DNA of 24,013 bases from a virus: positions 283 through 24,295 of IMG/VR virus record IMGVR_UViG_3300030060_003039. The stretch is one strand, 5' to 3'. Below the pieces are notes generated by a model. It ran no database searches. It saw only the letters and a list, made by a program, of their open reading frames with translations, and was not told the DNA's origin. Below, in pieces: positions 6,836 through 13,356 of the stretch (its first letter is position 1; each line of letters opens with the position of its first letter). The position numbers were made by a program, and so were the translations under genes.

Positions 6836-7115
6836 GAATTGAGGGAAAGCACACTCCTCTGTGAGTGGGTGGACAAGTTCCTCTCTCAATGCCATGTATC
6901 TCTAGTCATAATATGCCCTCATAAATTTATTACATATTATGGTATGAGCAAATCTGTGGTGCTTTTTAAATCATAAGACAGAAAATATATGGAAACTTGT
7001 CATTTTTATCTCGTTTTAAGAGCCATACAGAGGTGTTAATATAGTCTCATGTGTCATTGCACCTGAGAATATTAATTCTTTTGTGTGGCTATTTAAATTT
7101 AATTATGGAGAATAT
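6836..7115. promoter_or_regulatory. Gene-free region with stem-loops and a promoter-like repeat
   Basis: I see no gene. The first part (6838-6892) can fold: ATTGAG pairs with CTCAAT at its ends, CACTC/GAGTG forms an inner hairpin with loop CTCTGT, and GGA/TCC a small third stem. The second part carries an element at 7014-7044 shared with the leader at 327-432. This region probably starts a new transcript for the three genes at 7116-7731. Confidence 0.45.
7014..7044 (+). promoter_or_regulatory. Promoter-like repeat, copy B
   Basis: TTTTAAGAGCCATACAGAGG matches TTTTAAGCCCATACAGAGAG at 327-346, and TACAGAGGTGTTAATATAG matches the element at 413-432. The gene at 7116 starts about 70 bp downstream with site TATGGAG. 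Similar elements ahead of two separate gene groups are what one expects from a promoter family. Confidence 0.45.
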
Positions 7116-7274
7116 ATGAAAAAACTTATGGAAGACATTATTGAAGATGTATCAAGTATGTCTGTTGACGAATTTCAGACTGCTTGTGAAGATAATAAAA
7201 TAGAGTGCAATGTAATAGACGAACTTGTTTATGAGTTAGCACAATGTTTAAAACAAAAAAAATTGGAGAAATGA
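7116..7274 (+). CDS. Hypothetical acidic protein, 52 aa
   Basis: The ATG at 7116 is preferred to the in-frame ATG at 7083 because GGAG lies eight bases before it and none precedes 7083. The protein is acidic and helical (Glu, Asp and Met-rich first half), with a Cys near residue 24 and a basic Lys-Lys-Lys tail. It has no recognised domain. It is the first gene after the promoter-like repeat at 7014-7044 and is followed two bases later by a membrane protein gene. Confidence 0.6.
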   Translation: MKKLMEDIIEDVSSMSVDEFQTACEDNKIECNVIDELVYELAQCLKQKKLEK

Positions 7275-7275
7275 T

Positions 7276-7521
7276 ATGATTAATTTAATATTAAACCACT
7301 CTAAGTTAATTGTTGGTATATGTGTAATCTTATTTGGGATAGCAACAATACCAGTATCACTAATGATTATAGACACCTCAGAAACCAACATAGATAAAGC
7401 AAATATATTTGATTATTTTATATGGTTTACTGGTTGTGTTGTCCTGCTATCTGGAGTTTTGTTTGCATTATTTGGAACTTCTATAATAGAGGACTATGCA
7501 AGAAATAAAAGTTATCGTTAA
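7276..7521 (+). CDS. Two-span membrane protein, 81 aa
   Basis: Site GGAG precedes the ATG. Two hydrophobic segments at about residues 10-32 and 47-69 are joined by a short polar loop with Asp, Ser, Glu and Lys; the tail is short and basic (Tyr-Ala-Arg-Asn-Lys-Ser-Tyr-Arg). Both ends should lie in the cytoplasm by the positive-inside rule. The size and topology resemble class II holins, but no endolysin is nearby and the gene sits among early-type accessory genes. A membrane-acting exclusion or host-takeover protein is therefore equally possible. Confidence 0.65.
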   Translation: MINLILNHSKLIVGICVILFGIATIPVSLMIIDTSETNIDKANIFDYFIWFTGCVVLLSGVLFALFGTSIIEDYARNKSYR

Positions 7522-7539
7522 CTTCTAGGAGTTTTAGTT

Positions 7540-7731
7540 ATGCTTTTAATAATGACTTATCCTTATTTTCTTTATGTAATATTTGGAGTTGTAGTGTTTT
7601 TCACTTCATTAGTTTTCATTGGGAAAATAGTCAAATACAATCCATTGGTTTATATATGGCTATCTTGTTTTGCACTAGGACATAGTTTGATTTTGTATGG
7701 TGCGAAAGAATTGCTTTTTTACTATGGATAA
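7540..7731 (+). CDS. Two-span membrane protein, 63 aa
   Basis: AGGAG lies eight bases before the ATG. The protein is nearly all hydrophobic: one segment at about residues 6-28, a short Lys-Ile-Val-Lys-Tyr-Asn turn, and a second segment at 35-58, ending in an aromatic tail. It is co-transcribed with the preceding membrane protein; the pair could act together in the inner membrane. No family is recognised. A strong stem-loop follows four bases after the stop. Confidence 0.62.
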   Translation: MLLIMTYPYFLYVIFGVVVFFTSLVFIGKIVKYNPLVYIWLSCFALGHSLILYGAKELLFYYG

Positions 7732-7734
7732 ATG

Positions 7735-7768
7735 TTTAAGGGGAGTGAAGAACTCCCCTTAAATTTGT
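7735..7768. terminator. Strong hairpin terminator between convergent blocks
   Basis: A perfect 12-base-pair stem, TTTAAGGGGAGT/ACTCCCCTTAAA, with loop GAAGA is followed on the plus strand by TTTG. It separates the plus-strand genes ending at 7731 from the minus-strand gene ending at 7819 and may work in both directions. The stem core repeats the GGGGAG/CTCCCC stem of the terminator at 1091-1108. Confidence 0.75.
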
Positions 7769-7818
7769 AGCCTATGTGAGTTGCCTCAAGTTATAAGTAT
7801 TCTTATACAAGTTTTATG

Positions 7819-8322
7819 TCAACCATTATTCCACATTTCGTAAAACTCGTCTATTATCGTAGATAGAGTTCCCACCTTATTTTCATCTTTTATCCATTCC
7901 TTTTCTTTTTCAGACAAACTTTTATTTTCAATTAATTTCATAAGCACTTCTTTATAGATCCTATCCAATTTAGAGGTAACATATTTTATACACCCAACAA
8001 CTTTCTGTCGGCGTACATTCCCCCCACCATCAAATCTTGAACTTTTAACTTTAGGCTCAAAACTCATTGCCTTAACTCCCACCAGTCCTGACACATTAAA
8101 ATCTGATTGAAGTCTCTCTATAACTTTGTAATGGGAAAGCATGATAGTATCGTTGAGTAATAACGTATCTAGGATCGTTTGATTAACAACCCTCATTCTT
8201 ACTGCATTAGTGTTTCCAATGAACTCAGGTTTAAGTTCCTTATTATGATGCAAGTAAGTTTTTTTAGAATGGAATTTCGTCTTCATCTTTGTCTGATCCA
8301 TTAGATTTATACTTTTCCTCAT
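7819..8322 (-). CDS. Hypothetical protein, up to 167 aa, after primase-helicase
   Basis: The frame overlaps the end of the primase-helicase gene by 59 bp. The start is uncertain: ATGs at 8322, 8301 and 8286 are all possible and none has a good ribosome site, so coupling to the upstream gene is likely. The body has the order Leu-rich helix, Tyr-Lys-x3-Glu-Arg-Leu, Gly-Leu-x-Gly, then Leu-Asp-Arg-Ile-Tyr, a Lys-Ser-Leu-Ser-Glu-Lys-Glu turn and a C-terminal amphipathic helix ending in Glu-Met-Trp. This resembles the layout of DUF6456-type proteins, but the match is weak. It is the last gene of the minus-strand replication block, so a regulatory or replication role is plausible. Confidence 0.65.
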   Translation of the reverse strand: MRKSINLMDQTKMKTKFHSKKTYLHHNKELKPEFIGNTNAVRMRVVNQTILDTLLLNDTIMLSHYKVIERLQSDFNVSGLVGVKAMSFEPKVKSSRFDGGGNVRRQKVVGCIKYVTSKLDRIYKEVLMKLIENKSLSEKEKEWIKDENKVGTLSTIIDEFYEMWNNG

Positions 8323-10075
8323 GTGAAGTGGGCATAAGCATTTTATCCCTCTCGTAAAACTTTCCCATAGTCTCGTAGGTAGTCGTTACCTTGTCAAACA
8401 AAAGACTGCACTCCCCAATAGTTCCAACCCAAGCAAACCTACATTTCCATATTATAACTTCACTAACATTAGATCCTGATGGGTTAGGTCTATGTATCGT
8501 CAATCCAATATCTGCTTTTGCAAACCATGATGCACTTCCTGAGATATCATATCCTTTTGGTGGTGGAGTAGACCCATCATCTCTTCGCATCATTTTAGTT
8601 GGGTGGGCAACAAACCAAATGTGAATACTATGTGCCTGAGCAAAAACCCTTAACTTTGTAAGCATTTCACTTATCCAGTCTGTCTCTGAAGTATTTGGGT
8701 CTCTAGCAATATAATTGTATGGATCTATGATAACACCTCTTATGCCATGCCTCATAACTGCCACTTTCATTCTTTCAATTATGCTATCTAAAGAGGACAA
8801 AGATCCATCTGCCTGATACAAAAAACTAAAATGTTTTTGCACAAAATCCTTGCCCTTTTTTAAATCATCTTCATCTAATCGGGGTGTTGCACCATCAAAA
8901 AATGGTTTTTTTAAATACTTACTAATTAATTTTGCTATGTGTATTCTTGGCTCATTCTCAAAAGAGCAAATGCCAAACTTCCATTTTTTTTCTTTGGCTA
9001 TGTTTACCATGACCTGATCTATGAATTCAGACTTTCCACTTGATGGGTGTCCAGTTACAACAGATAACTGACCCTCTACAATAGTGTATATTTCGTCAAC
9101 CTCTTGATATCCTGTAGAAACACCTGTGCCTATGCCTTTCTCATATATATCGTCAACCTCTTCATAAAAATGTGAGGCATCATATAATCCTGATACTGGA
9201 TATGGAACTGGTTTCGTGGCTATCTCGTCTAATTTATCAGCACCATGTTTTGTTAAAACCTCATTTGCATCTTTGCAGTCATCAGGGTATTCAATCTTCC
9301 AACATTTATCTTTCCCAACCCTACGAGCAATTTCTTCTGCCATAGCATTGCCTGATTTGTCGTTGTCCAATGCCAAAATTATTTTGTTGCACTTATCTAA
9401 TTTGTTTTTTGCATTGTAAATAAACTTAAACTTTGTGTCTTCTTGTGGATCTATTTTCCCATCAGTTACTTTCATGACTGCACCATGAGGTATTGAAACC
9501 ACTTGTTGTAAACCTATCTCCATAAAACTCAGACAATCAATTTCCCCCTCACAAATAATGACCCAATCTCTATCCTCAACATTGTCAATATTGTAAAAGT
9601 TTAATGCAGACCCATAACTAGAAAACCCTTTAAATGGGAAACTCCTAATCTTGGCATACTCTAGTTTGCCTTTGTTAAAATAAGGAAAAACAATACAATT
9701 CTCTTCCTTGTTAGTGCCTGATATAAATTGCCTTGTAGTTTTTATTCCTGATTTAATCGCAGTATCTTTTGATATTCCTCTGCTACTTAAATAATCTATT
9801 ACATTTTTGTTGTCATTAATGTTATCCCAATTTTTTTCTACTACTTGGCTCAATGGCTCTCTCCTAATCAATCTTAAATTATTTTGTTTTATTTTGATTG
9901 CACCATCTTCTGCACAATGCCAACAATTATAAACAATTAAATTGTCTTCAACCTTTAAAGATAATGTTTGTAAATGTTTCTTTTTTCTAGTTCCTGAGCA
10001 GAAAGGACAAAACACTTTGTGCTGACCCAAACCCAGTCTAAGAGCATCAGATTTGATGCTATCACTAATTTGCAT
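8264..10075 (-). CDS. Primase-helicase, T7 gp4 type
   Basis: A 603-residue bifunctional replication protein. Zinc-binding Cys23/26 and Cys51/54 form the primase template-recognition finger. A TOPRIM domain at about 170-255 has Cys-Glu-Gly-Glu-Ile-Asp (E176/E178) and Asp237-Asn-Asp239. A RecA-like DnaB-family helicase at about 320-545 has Walker A GHPSSGKS (342-349), a catalytic-type Glu in Ser-Phe-Glu-Asn (E373), Walker B ending at Asp451, and His491 in the Val-Ala-His-Pro motif. The acidic tail ending in Glu-Ile-Pro-Phe resembles the partner-binding tails of phage replisome proteins. It would unwind DNA and make lagging-strand primers at the fork. The start is set by GGAGAG six bases upstream of ATG. 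A promoter candidate lies at 10109-10136. All key residues are present. Confidence 0.95.
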   Translation of the reverse strand: MQISDSIKSDALRLGLGQHKVFCPFCSGTRKKKHLQTLSLKVEDNLIVYNCWHCAEDGAIKIKQNNLRLIRREPLSQVVEKNWDNINDNKNVIDYLSSRGISKDTAIKSGIKTTRQFISGTNKEENCIVFPYFNKGKLEYAKIRSFPFKGFSSYGSALNFYNIDNVEDRDWVIICEGEIDCLSFMEIGLQQVVSIPHGAVMKVTDGKIDPQEDTKFKFIYNAKNKLDKCNKIILALDNDKSGNAMAEEIARRVGKDKCWKIEYPDDCKDANEVLTKHGADKLDEIATKPVPYPVSGLYDASHFYEEVDDIYEKGIGTGVSTGYQEVDEIYTIVEGQLSVVTGHPSSGKSEFIDQVMVNIAKEKKWKFGICSFENEPRIHIAKLISKYLKKPFFDGATPRLDEDDLKKGKDFVQKHFSFLYQADGSLSSLDSIIERMKVAVMRHGIRGVIIDPYNYIARDPNTSETDWISEMLTKLRVFAQAHSIHIWFVAHPTKMMRRDDGSTPPPKGYDISGSASWFAKADIGLTIHRPNPSGSNVSEVIIWKCRFAWVGTIGECSLLFDKVTTTYETMGKFYERDKMLMPTSHEEKYKSNGSDKDEDEIPF

Positions 10076-10108
10076 GATTACTCTCCATTTGCTACAAGAA
10101 AAAACATA

Positions 10109-10136
10109 ATGCTAAAATAAACCATAATCAAGTCAA
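10109..10136 (-). promoter_or_regulatory. Sigma70-like promoter for primase-helicase
   Basis: On the minus strand TTGACT (10136-10131) and TAGCAT (10114-10109) are 16 bp apart and point at the primase start 34 bp further on. Upstream lies a perfect palindrome AACTTATAAGTT (10148-10159) that could be an operator. Confidence 0.45.
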
Positions 10137-10236
10137 AAGTTAACTATAACTTATAAGTTCAATATTAGATAGAAGATCCTAAAAACAGCCTAAAACAAAA
10201 AGAACTTTAAAATTAAACTTTTATAAAATGCTCTCT

Positions 10237-10274
10237 TATATACTGGTATATACTAGATAATATACCAGTATATA
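10237..10274. repeat. Perfect 15-bp inverted repeat, AT-rich
   Basis: TATATACTGGTATAT (10237-10251) and its exact complement ATATACCAGTATATA (10260-10274) flank the eight-base spacer ACTAGATA. GTATATACTA also occurs as a direct repeat 22 bp apart (10246 and 10268), and a third related ATATACTA follows at 10284. It sits between the minus-strand gene ending at 10292 and the primase promoter. It may be a replication origin, an operator for a dimeric regulator or a cruciform; with no T-run beside it, a terminator is less likely. Confidence 0.7.
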
Positions 10275-10291
10275 CTAATAATAATATACTA

Positions 10292-10615
10292 TTACCAGTT
10301 AGAGTGATTTTGAATAAAATTTTTTAATTTATGACCTAAATATCTTCCAATGATAGGTTTGCTAGAAAGTATTTCGTAAATAGATTTTTTTACAACCTCT
10401 GCATTTAATTCTGCAAGATCGCATACTTGGGAGAAGTCTGCACCTAATATCCATTTCCCCACTTCAATCTTTTCTTTTGTAGTTCCTAAATAACTATCAG
10501 AAATCGCTTGGCACACTACATATCTCCATAGGCGTAACTCTGATGTGAACTCTAGGTCTCTCCCTATCCAGACCCCAGAATATATGTTTTTGTTTAACTT
10601 GTCTGTCATTAACAT
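10292..10615 (-). CDS. Small phage protein overlapping rusA-like gene, 107 aa
   Basis: The frame starts inside the resolvase gene and shares 119 bp with it in another reading frame. A shorter GTG start at 10516 with a GGAG site would nearly remove the overlap, but it would cut the Leu-Trp-Arg-Tyr-Val-Val-Cys-Gln-Ala-Ile-Ser-Asp segment. That segment resembles the N-terminal half of a widespread phage helical protein (L-W-R-x-V-x-x-Q-A-I-x-D followed by Trp-Ile/Leu-x-Ser/Gly-x-Asp-Phe-x-x-Val-Cys-x-Leu-Ala). I therefore prefer the long form, which has AAGGGA before its ATG. The known relatives have no firm function; they often sit in replication or regulatory regions. Confidence 0.68.
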   Translation of the reverse strand: MLMTDKLNKNIYSGVWIGRDLEFTSELRLWRYVVCQAISDSYLGTTKEKIEVGKWILGADFSQVCDLAELNAEVVKKSIYEILSSKPIIGRYLGHKLKNFIQNHSNW

Positions 10616-10889
10616 ATATTTTCCCTTGCATACAATCCAAGATAACGCTTTCGTCTAAGTCAGGTCTTCTTGATTGATAATATATTTTTATCTCAACCTT
10701 TACATCTATTTCAATAAGTTTTTCTAAAACTGGACATTGGGCATCAAATAATTTTACATAATTTCTTGCTTTTTCTGATTTTATTACACCAAATCTTTTT
10801 CCAAAGTTTACGATTTTTCGGCTATTACTCTTAGATGCAGGTTCTCCATCTATAATAAATTTGGTGCTTGGATATATTTTGTTTGACAT
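10497..10889 (-). CDS. rusA: RusA-like Holliday-junction resolvase
   Basis: A 130-residue protein with the RusA layout: an early strand with Asp-Gly-Glu-Pro, a basic Lys-Ser-Asn-Ser-Arg-Lys patch, then Arg-Arg-Pro-Asp-Leu-Asp-Glu with Asp77 and Asp79, Asp85 in the following helix and Asn-Asp-Arg-Gln-Val with Asp95. These acidic residues form the metal-binding active site in the family. RusA cuts four-way DNA junctions, here probably resolving replication and recombination intermediates before packaging. The length fits (about 120-140 aa). The ribosome site is weak, and the start codon overlaps the -35 box of the divergent plus-strand promoter. Its C-terminal quarter also encodes part of the overlapping 107-aa protein. 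Confidence 0.85.
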   Translation of the reverse strand: MSNKIYPSTKFIIDGEPASKSNSRKIVNFGKRFGVIKSEKARNYVKLFDAQCPVLEKLIEIDVKVEIKIYYQSRRPDLDESVILDCMQGKIYVNDRQVKQKHIFWGLDRERPRVHIRVTPMEICSVPSDF

Positions 10890-10912
10890 TGTGTTACCTA
10901 GTAATATATATG
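10883..10912 (+). promoter_or_regulatory. Sigma70-type promoter of the recombination operon
   Basis: A perfect -35 box TTGACA (10883-10888) is followed 16 bp later by TATATA (10905-10910), or 18 bp later by TATATG. Transcription would start near 10917, just before the ribosome site GGAG at 10927 and the ATG at 10939. The -35 covers the rusA start codon on the other strand, so transcription in the two directions should interfere. Confidence 0.65.
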
Positions 10913-10938
10913 TGTATATAGCCTATGGAGAATTATAT

Positions 10939-11883
10939 ATGAAGATTACCAATAAATTTGGTTTGCCACAACCTTTTGTTGATTTTATAAAAAATGACAA
11001 GTATAGCAAGGGAGATGCAGATATATCTGTAACGTCTCTTATTGATAGTCCTAGAGTTTCTTTAATGAAACAAAAACACAAAGATGAAATAGAAATTGAT
11101 GCAATAGATCAGATATGGTCTTTGTTTGGAACATCTGTTCATGCGATATTAGAAAGATCAGAAGACACTCAATTTTCAGAAACAGAGCAGAGATTGTATA
11201 CTGATGTTGAGGGTTGGAAGTTATCAGGTGCAATAGACAGACAAGAGATAGATAAAAAAACTGGTTTAGTGGATATAGTTGATTACAAAGTTACTTCTGT
11301 TTGGTCTGTTATTTTTGGGAAGATAGAATGGGAGAGGCAGTTAAACCTTTACGCTTATCTGTGCGAAAAAAATTATCACCCAGTATTCACAGACTTTTCT
11401 GAGCAAAAAAAAGAAGTAAACAAATTAAACATTTGTGCAATTCTTCGTGATTGGAACAGACGAGAGGCAGAGCAAAAAGAGGGTTACCCAAAAACCCCCA
11501 TTGTTTTAGTAGATATTCCTCTTTGGTCAAAAGAAGAAAGAGAAAGATATGTTAATGAAAGAATTAATCTACACCAAAATGCACAGATAAATTTTGACAT
11601 GGGTGGAGATCTGCCACTTTGTTCAGATGAAGAAAGATGGAAAAAGAAAGACACTTGGGCAGTAAAGAAAAAAGGTCAGAAGAGAGCGATAAGAGTTTTA
11701 GAAAGTGAGAAAGATGCCATTGAGTATATTAATTGGCATGAGAAAACTGATAATGCTTATACACCCAAATACAATGGTGGGTATGAGATAGAATTTCGTC
11801 AAGGCGAATATAATAGGTGCAAGGGAAACTATTGTTCTGTTGCACAATTTTGCGATCAATTTAAAGGAGAGAAAAATGACTAG
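10939..11883 (+). CDS. PD-(D/E)XK nuclease, RecB/Cas4-like
   Basis: The ATG at 10939 is chosen over the in-frame codon at 10861 because GGAG precedes it and the longer form would begin inside rusA. The 314-residue protein has the RecB-family nuclease motifs in order: Gly-Thr-Ser-Val-His68 (x3) Glu72, Asp100 in a strand, Asp115-Tyr-Lys117 (the D/E-x-K motif), and Gln134-Leu-x3-Tyr138 (QxxxY). The C-terminus has three clustered cysteines (Cys294, 299, 305) in a Cys-x4-Cys-x5-Cys pattern. Related Cas4/AddB nucleases bind an iron-sulphur cluster with a fourth Cys near the N-terminus, which I do not see here. It is probably the exonuclease feeding single strands to an annealing protein. Confidence 0.85.
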   Translation: MKITNKFGLPQPFVDFIKNDKYSKGDADISVTSLIDSPRVSLMKQKHKDEIEIDAIDQIWSLFGTSVHAILERSEDTQFSETEQRLYTDVEGWKLSGAIDRQEIDKKTGLVDIVDYKVTSVWSVIFGKIEWERQLNLYAYLCEKNYHPVFTDFSEQKKEVNKLNICAILRDWNRREAEQKEGYPKTPIVLVDIPLWSKEERERYVNERINLHQNAQINFDMGGDLPLCSDEERWKKKDTWAVKKKGQKRAIRVLESEKDAIEYINWHEKTDNAYTPKYNGGYEIEFRQGEYNRCKGNYCSVAQFCDQFKGEKND

Positions 11884-12118
11884 CAAAGAAAAAACCAAAG
11901 AACTAATGAAACAATTAGAAAAAAGTAAACTTAAAAGAGCAAGGACAAAAAAAGGTAGGTTTGTTGCAGATGACCCAAGCACCCCAGAAAATGAGGCGTT
12001 TGTGAAGTCAGGCGTTCCTATAAATCATATTAAAGAGGCTACTAACAAGGCACAAAAATCAAAGCAAGATTTCTTTTTAGTATCTTGGTTAAGAAAATTA
12101 TTTGGAGTTGAAAAATGA
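11876..12118 (+). CDS. Hypothetical basic protein, 80 aa
   Basis: The ATG at 11876 overlaps the nuclease stop (ATGACTAG) and follows AAGGAGAG; the longer frame from 11840 lacks such a site. The first 35 residues are a lysine-rich helix. Then comes a short motif, Lys-Lys-Gly-Arg-Phe-Val-Ala-Asp-Asp-Pro-Ser-Thr-Pro-Glu-Asn-Glu-Ala, that I recall from small proteins of other tailed phages where the role is unknown. The C-terminus ends with Trp-Leu-Arg-Lys-Leu-Phe, as in an amphipathic docking peptide. It is coupled to both neighbours. Confidence 0.65.
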   Translation: MTSKEKTKELMKQLEKSKLKRARTKKGRFVADDPSTPENEAFVKSGVPINHIKEATNKAQKSKQDFFLVSWLRKLFGVEK

Positions 12119-12348
12119 AAGAAGATTTATGTTATTTACCCACACAAGGTTTGTGTAAAATAAATGAAATTCTTGACGATAGTTTTTTCCCAAGCGATAG
12201 GAAAAATATATTAAGTCAAGAATTAGTTACTTATTCAAAAACAAGAAGTTCAGTTAAGAAAGTTACATTTAAAAGAACTTTTTTGGGAAATCGCCACACA
12301 GATAGCACTCATGTGGAAATATTTAGTAATGAGGATTGCCATGAATAA
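12115..12348 (+). CDS. Hypothetical protein, 77 aa
   Basis: Its ATG overlaps the previous stop (ATGA). The protein has two Cys near the N-terminus (residues 6 and 14), a helical middle and a C-terminal part rich in strand formers, with a Cys-His near the end. No recognised domain. The next gene starts inside its last codons. Confidence 0.6.
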   Translation: MKEDLCYLPTQGLCKINEILDDSFFPSDRKNILSQELVTYSKTRSSVKKVTFKRTFLGNRHTDSTHVEIFSNEDCHE

Positions 12349-13096
12349 GAAACTTGATGAAAATATTGAAAAGATCATTAAAGAAATAGGTGTTCCCAAA
12401 GATCAAGCAGTATGGGATTGTCATGGAACTCCAGTTTTTAAACACAAGGCTCTGGAGAAAGTTGCAGTATCTAGGAATATAAAGTTTGATCCACCACAAG
12501 TATTAGAAAGCAATAGTAAAGAAAAGATTGTTTCTATACTGGTTAATGGGAGTATGGCAGACAAGTCTGAATGGTCTATTGGAGAGGCAAGTCCACATAA
12601 TAATAAAAATAGTTATCCCTATGCTATGGCAGAAAAGAGAGCAAAGGATAGGGTTATACTGAAGTTAGTTGGTCTTCATGGAGATGTTTATGCTGAAGAC
12701 GAGGCAGATAGTTTTAAAGAAGAAAGACCAGTTGAGGTAAAAGGTGGAACTGCTAAGAAAGAATTTGGCAATGAACTTGAAGACCTTGCAGAAAAAAACC
12801 CAATAGTTAAAGAAATAGTCAAAAATTTTCCTGACGCAAAGTTAGTTACTGATTTTGGAGATGAAAAAGATTTCTTTGATTTGGAAGATAATAAACAAAA
12901 GATATCTACAAAAGAAAAATTAGTAGAAGTTACAAAAGGTTTTATTGAAATTTATAAAAAAGATTATGACAAGGCAATAGAATTGTATGGAAAAAATAAA
13001 CTTTTGTTTATGCAGTTACAAAAACTGCACAAGGAAACCTATGATGATCTCATGGGTTGGATTACAAAAAACACCATTAAAAAAGGAGAAAAATAA
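12341..13096 (+). CDS. Putative recombination (ssDNA-annealing-type) protein, 251 aa
   Basis: Start at 12341 with GAGG seven bases upstream; the in-frame ATG at 12311 would lie deeper inside the previous gene. The N-terminal 125 residues have a compact conserved look: Lys-Ala-Leu-Glu-Lys-Val-Ala, Ile-x-Phe-Asp-Pro-Pro, Gly-Glu-Ala-Ser-Pro, and Tyr-Pro-Tyr-Ala-Met-Ala-Glu-Lys-Arg-Ala-x-Asp-Arg-Val-Ile-Leu-Lys. This is followed by a charged linker and a C-terminal helical region (about 190-250). The A-E-K-R-A-x-D-R helix and the neighbours (RecB-like nuclease upstream, a possible ssDNA-binding protein downstream) point to an Erf/Rad52-like annealing protein. I cannot see a diagnostic motif, so this is mostly context inference. 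Confidence 0.7.
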   Translation: MNKKLDENIEKIIKEIGVPKDQAVWDCHGTPVFKHKALEKVAVSRNIKFDPPQVLESNSKEKIVSILVNGSMADKSEWSIGEASPHNNKNSYPYAMAEKRAKDRVILKLVGLHGDVYAEDEADSFKEERPVEVKGGTAKKEFGNELEDLAEKNPIVKEIVKNFPDAKLVTDFGDEKDFFDLEDNKQKISTKEKLVEVTKGFIEIYKKDYDKAIELYGKNKLLFMQLQKLHKETYDDLMGWITKNTIKKGEK

Positions 13097-13344
13097 TGGA
13101 AGAAAAAAAATATCCACCAAGTGGCTCTTTGTTTAGCAATGAGCAAAAAAGAAGTGAAAATTCGCCTGACTATAGTGGCTACTTAGAGATAGATGATGAA
13201 GTTTATGATGATCTGTTAAATCAGAAGTCAAAGAATTCTGAGAAAATAAGTATGTCCTTAGTTGGTTGGAAAAAGGTATCAAGAAATGGAAAGGCTTTTC
13301 TAAGGATTGTTGCCAACAAAAGAGAAGAAAAGAAACCTTTTTAG
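13096..13344 (+). CDS. Small protein, possible ssDNA-binding/DUF736-like, 82 aa
   Basis: Its ATG shares one base with the previous stop (TAATG) and follows AAGGAG. The sequence has the layout Pro-Pro-Ser-Gly-x-Leu-Phe-x-Asn, then Ser-Pro-Asp-Tyr-x-Gly-x-Leu-Glu, an acidic helix, and Gly-Trp-Lys-Lys-x-Ser-x-x-Gly-Lys-x-Phe-Leu, ending in a basic tail. This recalls DUF736 and similar small OB-like phage proteins. In this position a helper of the annealing protein is likely. The family assignment is tentative. Confidence 0.65.
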   Translation: MEEKKYPPSGSLFSNEQKRSENSPDYSGYLEIDDEVYDDLLNQKSKNSEKISMSLVGWKKVSRNGKAFLRIVANKREEKKPF

Positions 13345-13356
13345 GAAAGTATAAAA

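Noticed and set aside
1047-6880. Exact 14-base match GGTGGACAAGTTCC at 1047 and near 6866
   Set aside because: About one such match is expected by chance in a window of this size.
6838-6895. tRNA gene
   Set aside because: The fold is only about 54 nt, has no anticodon arm of the right size and no T-loop consensus.
8391-9419. Plus-strand frames inside the primase-helicase gene
   Set aside because: They are antisense shadows without ribosome sites; the minus-strand gene has all family motifs.
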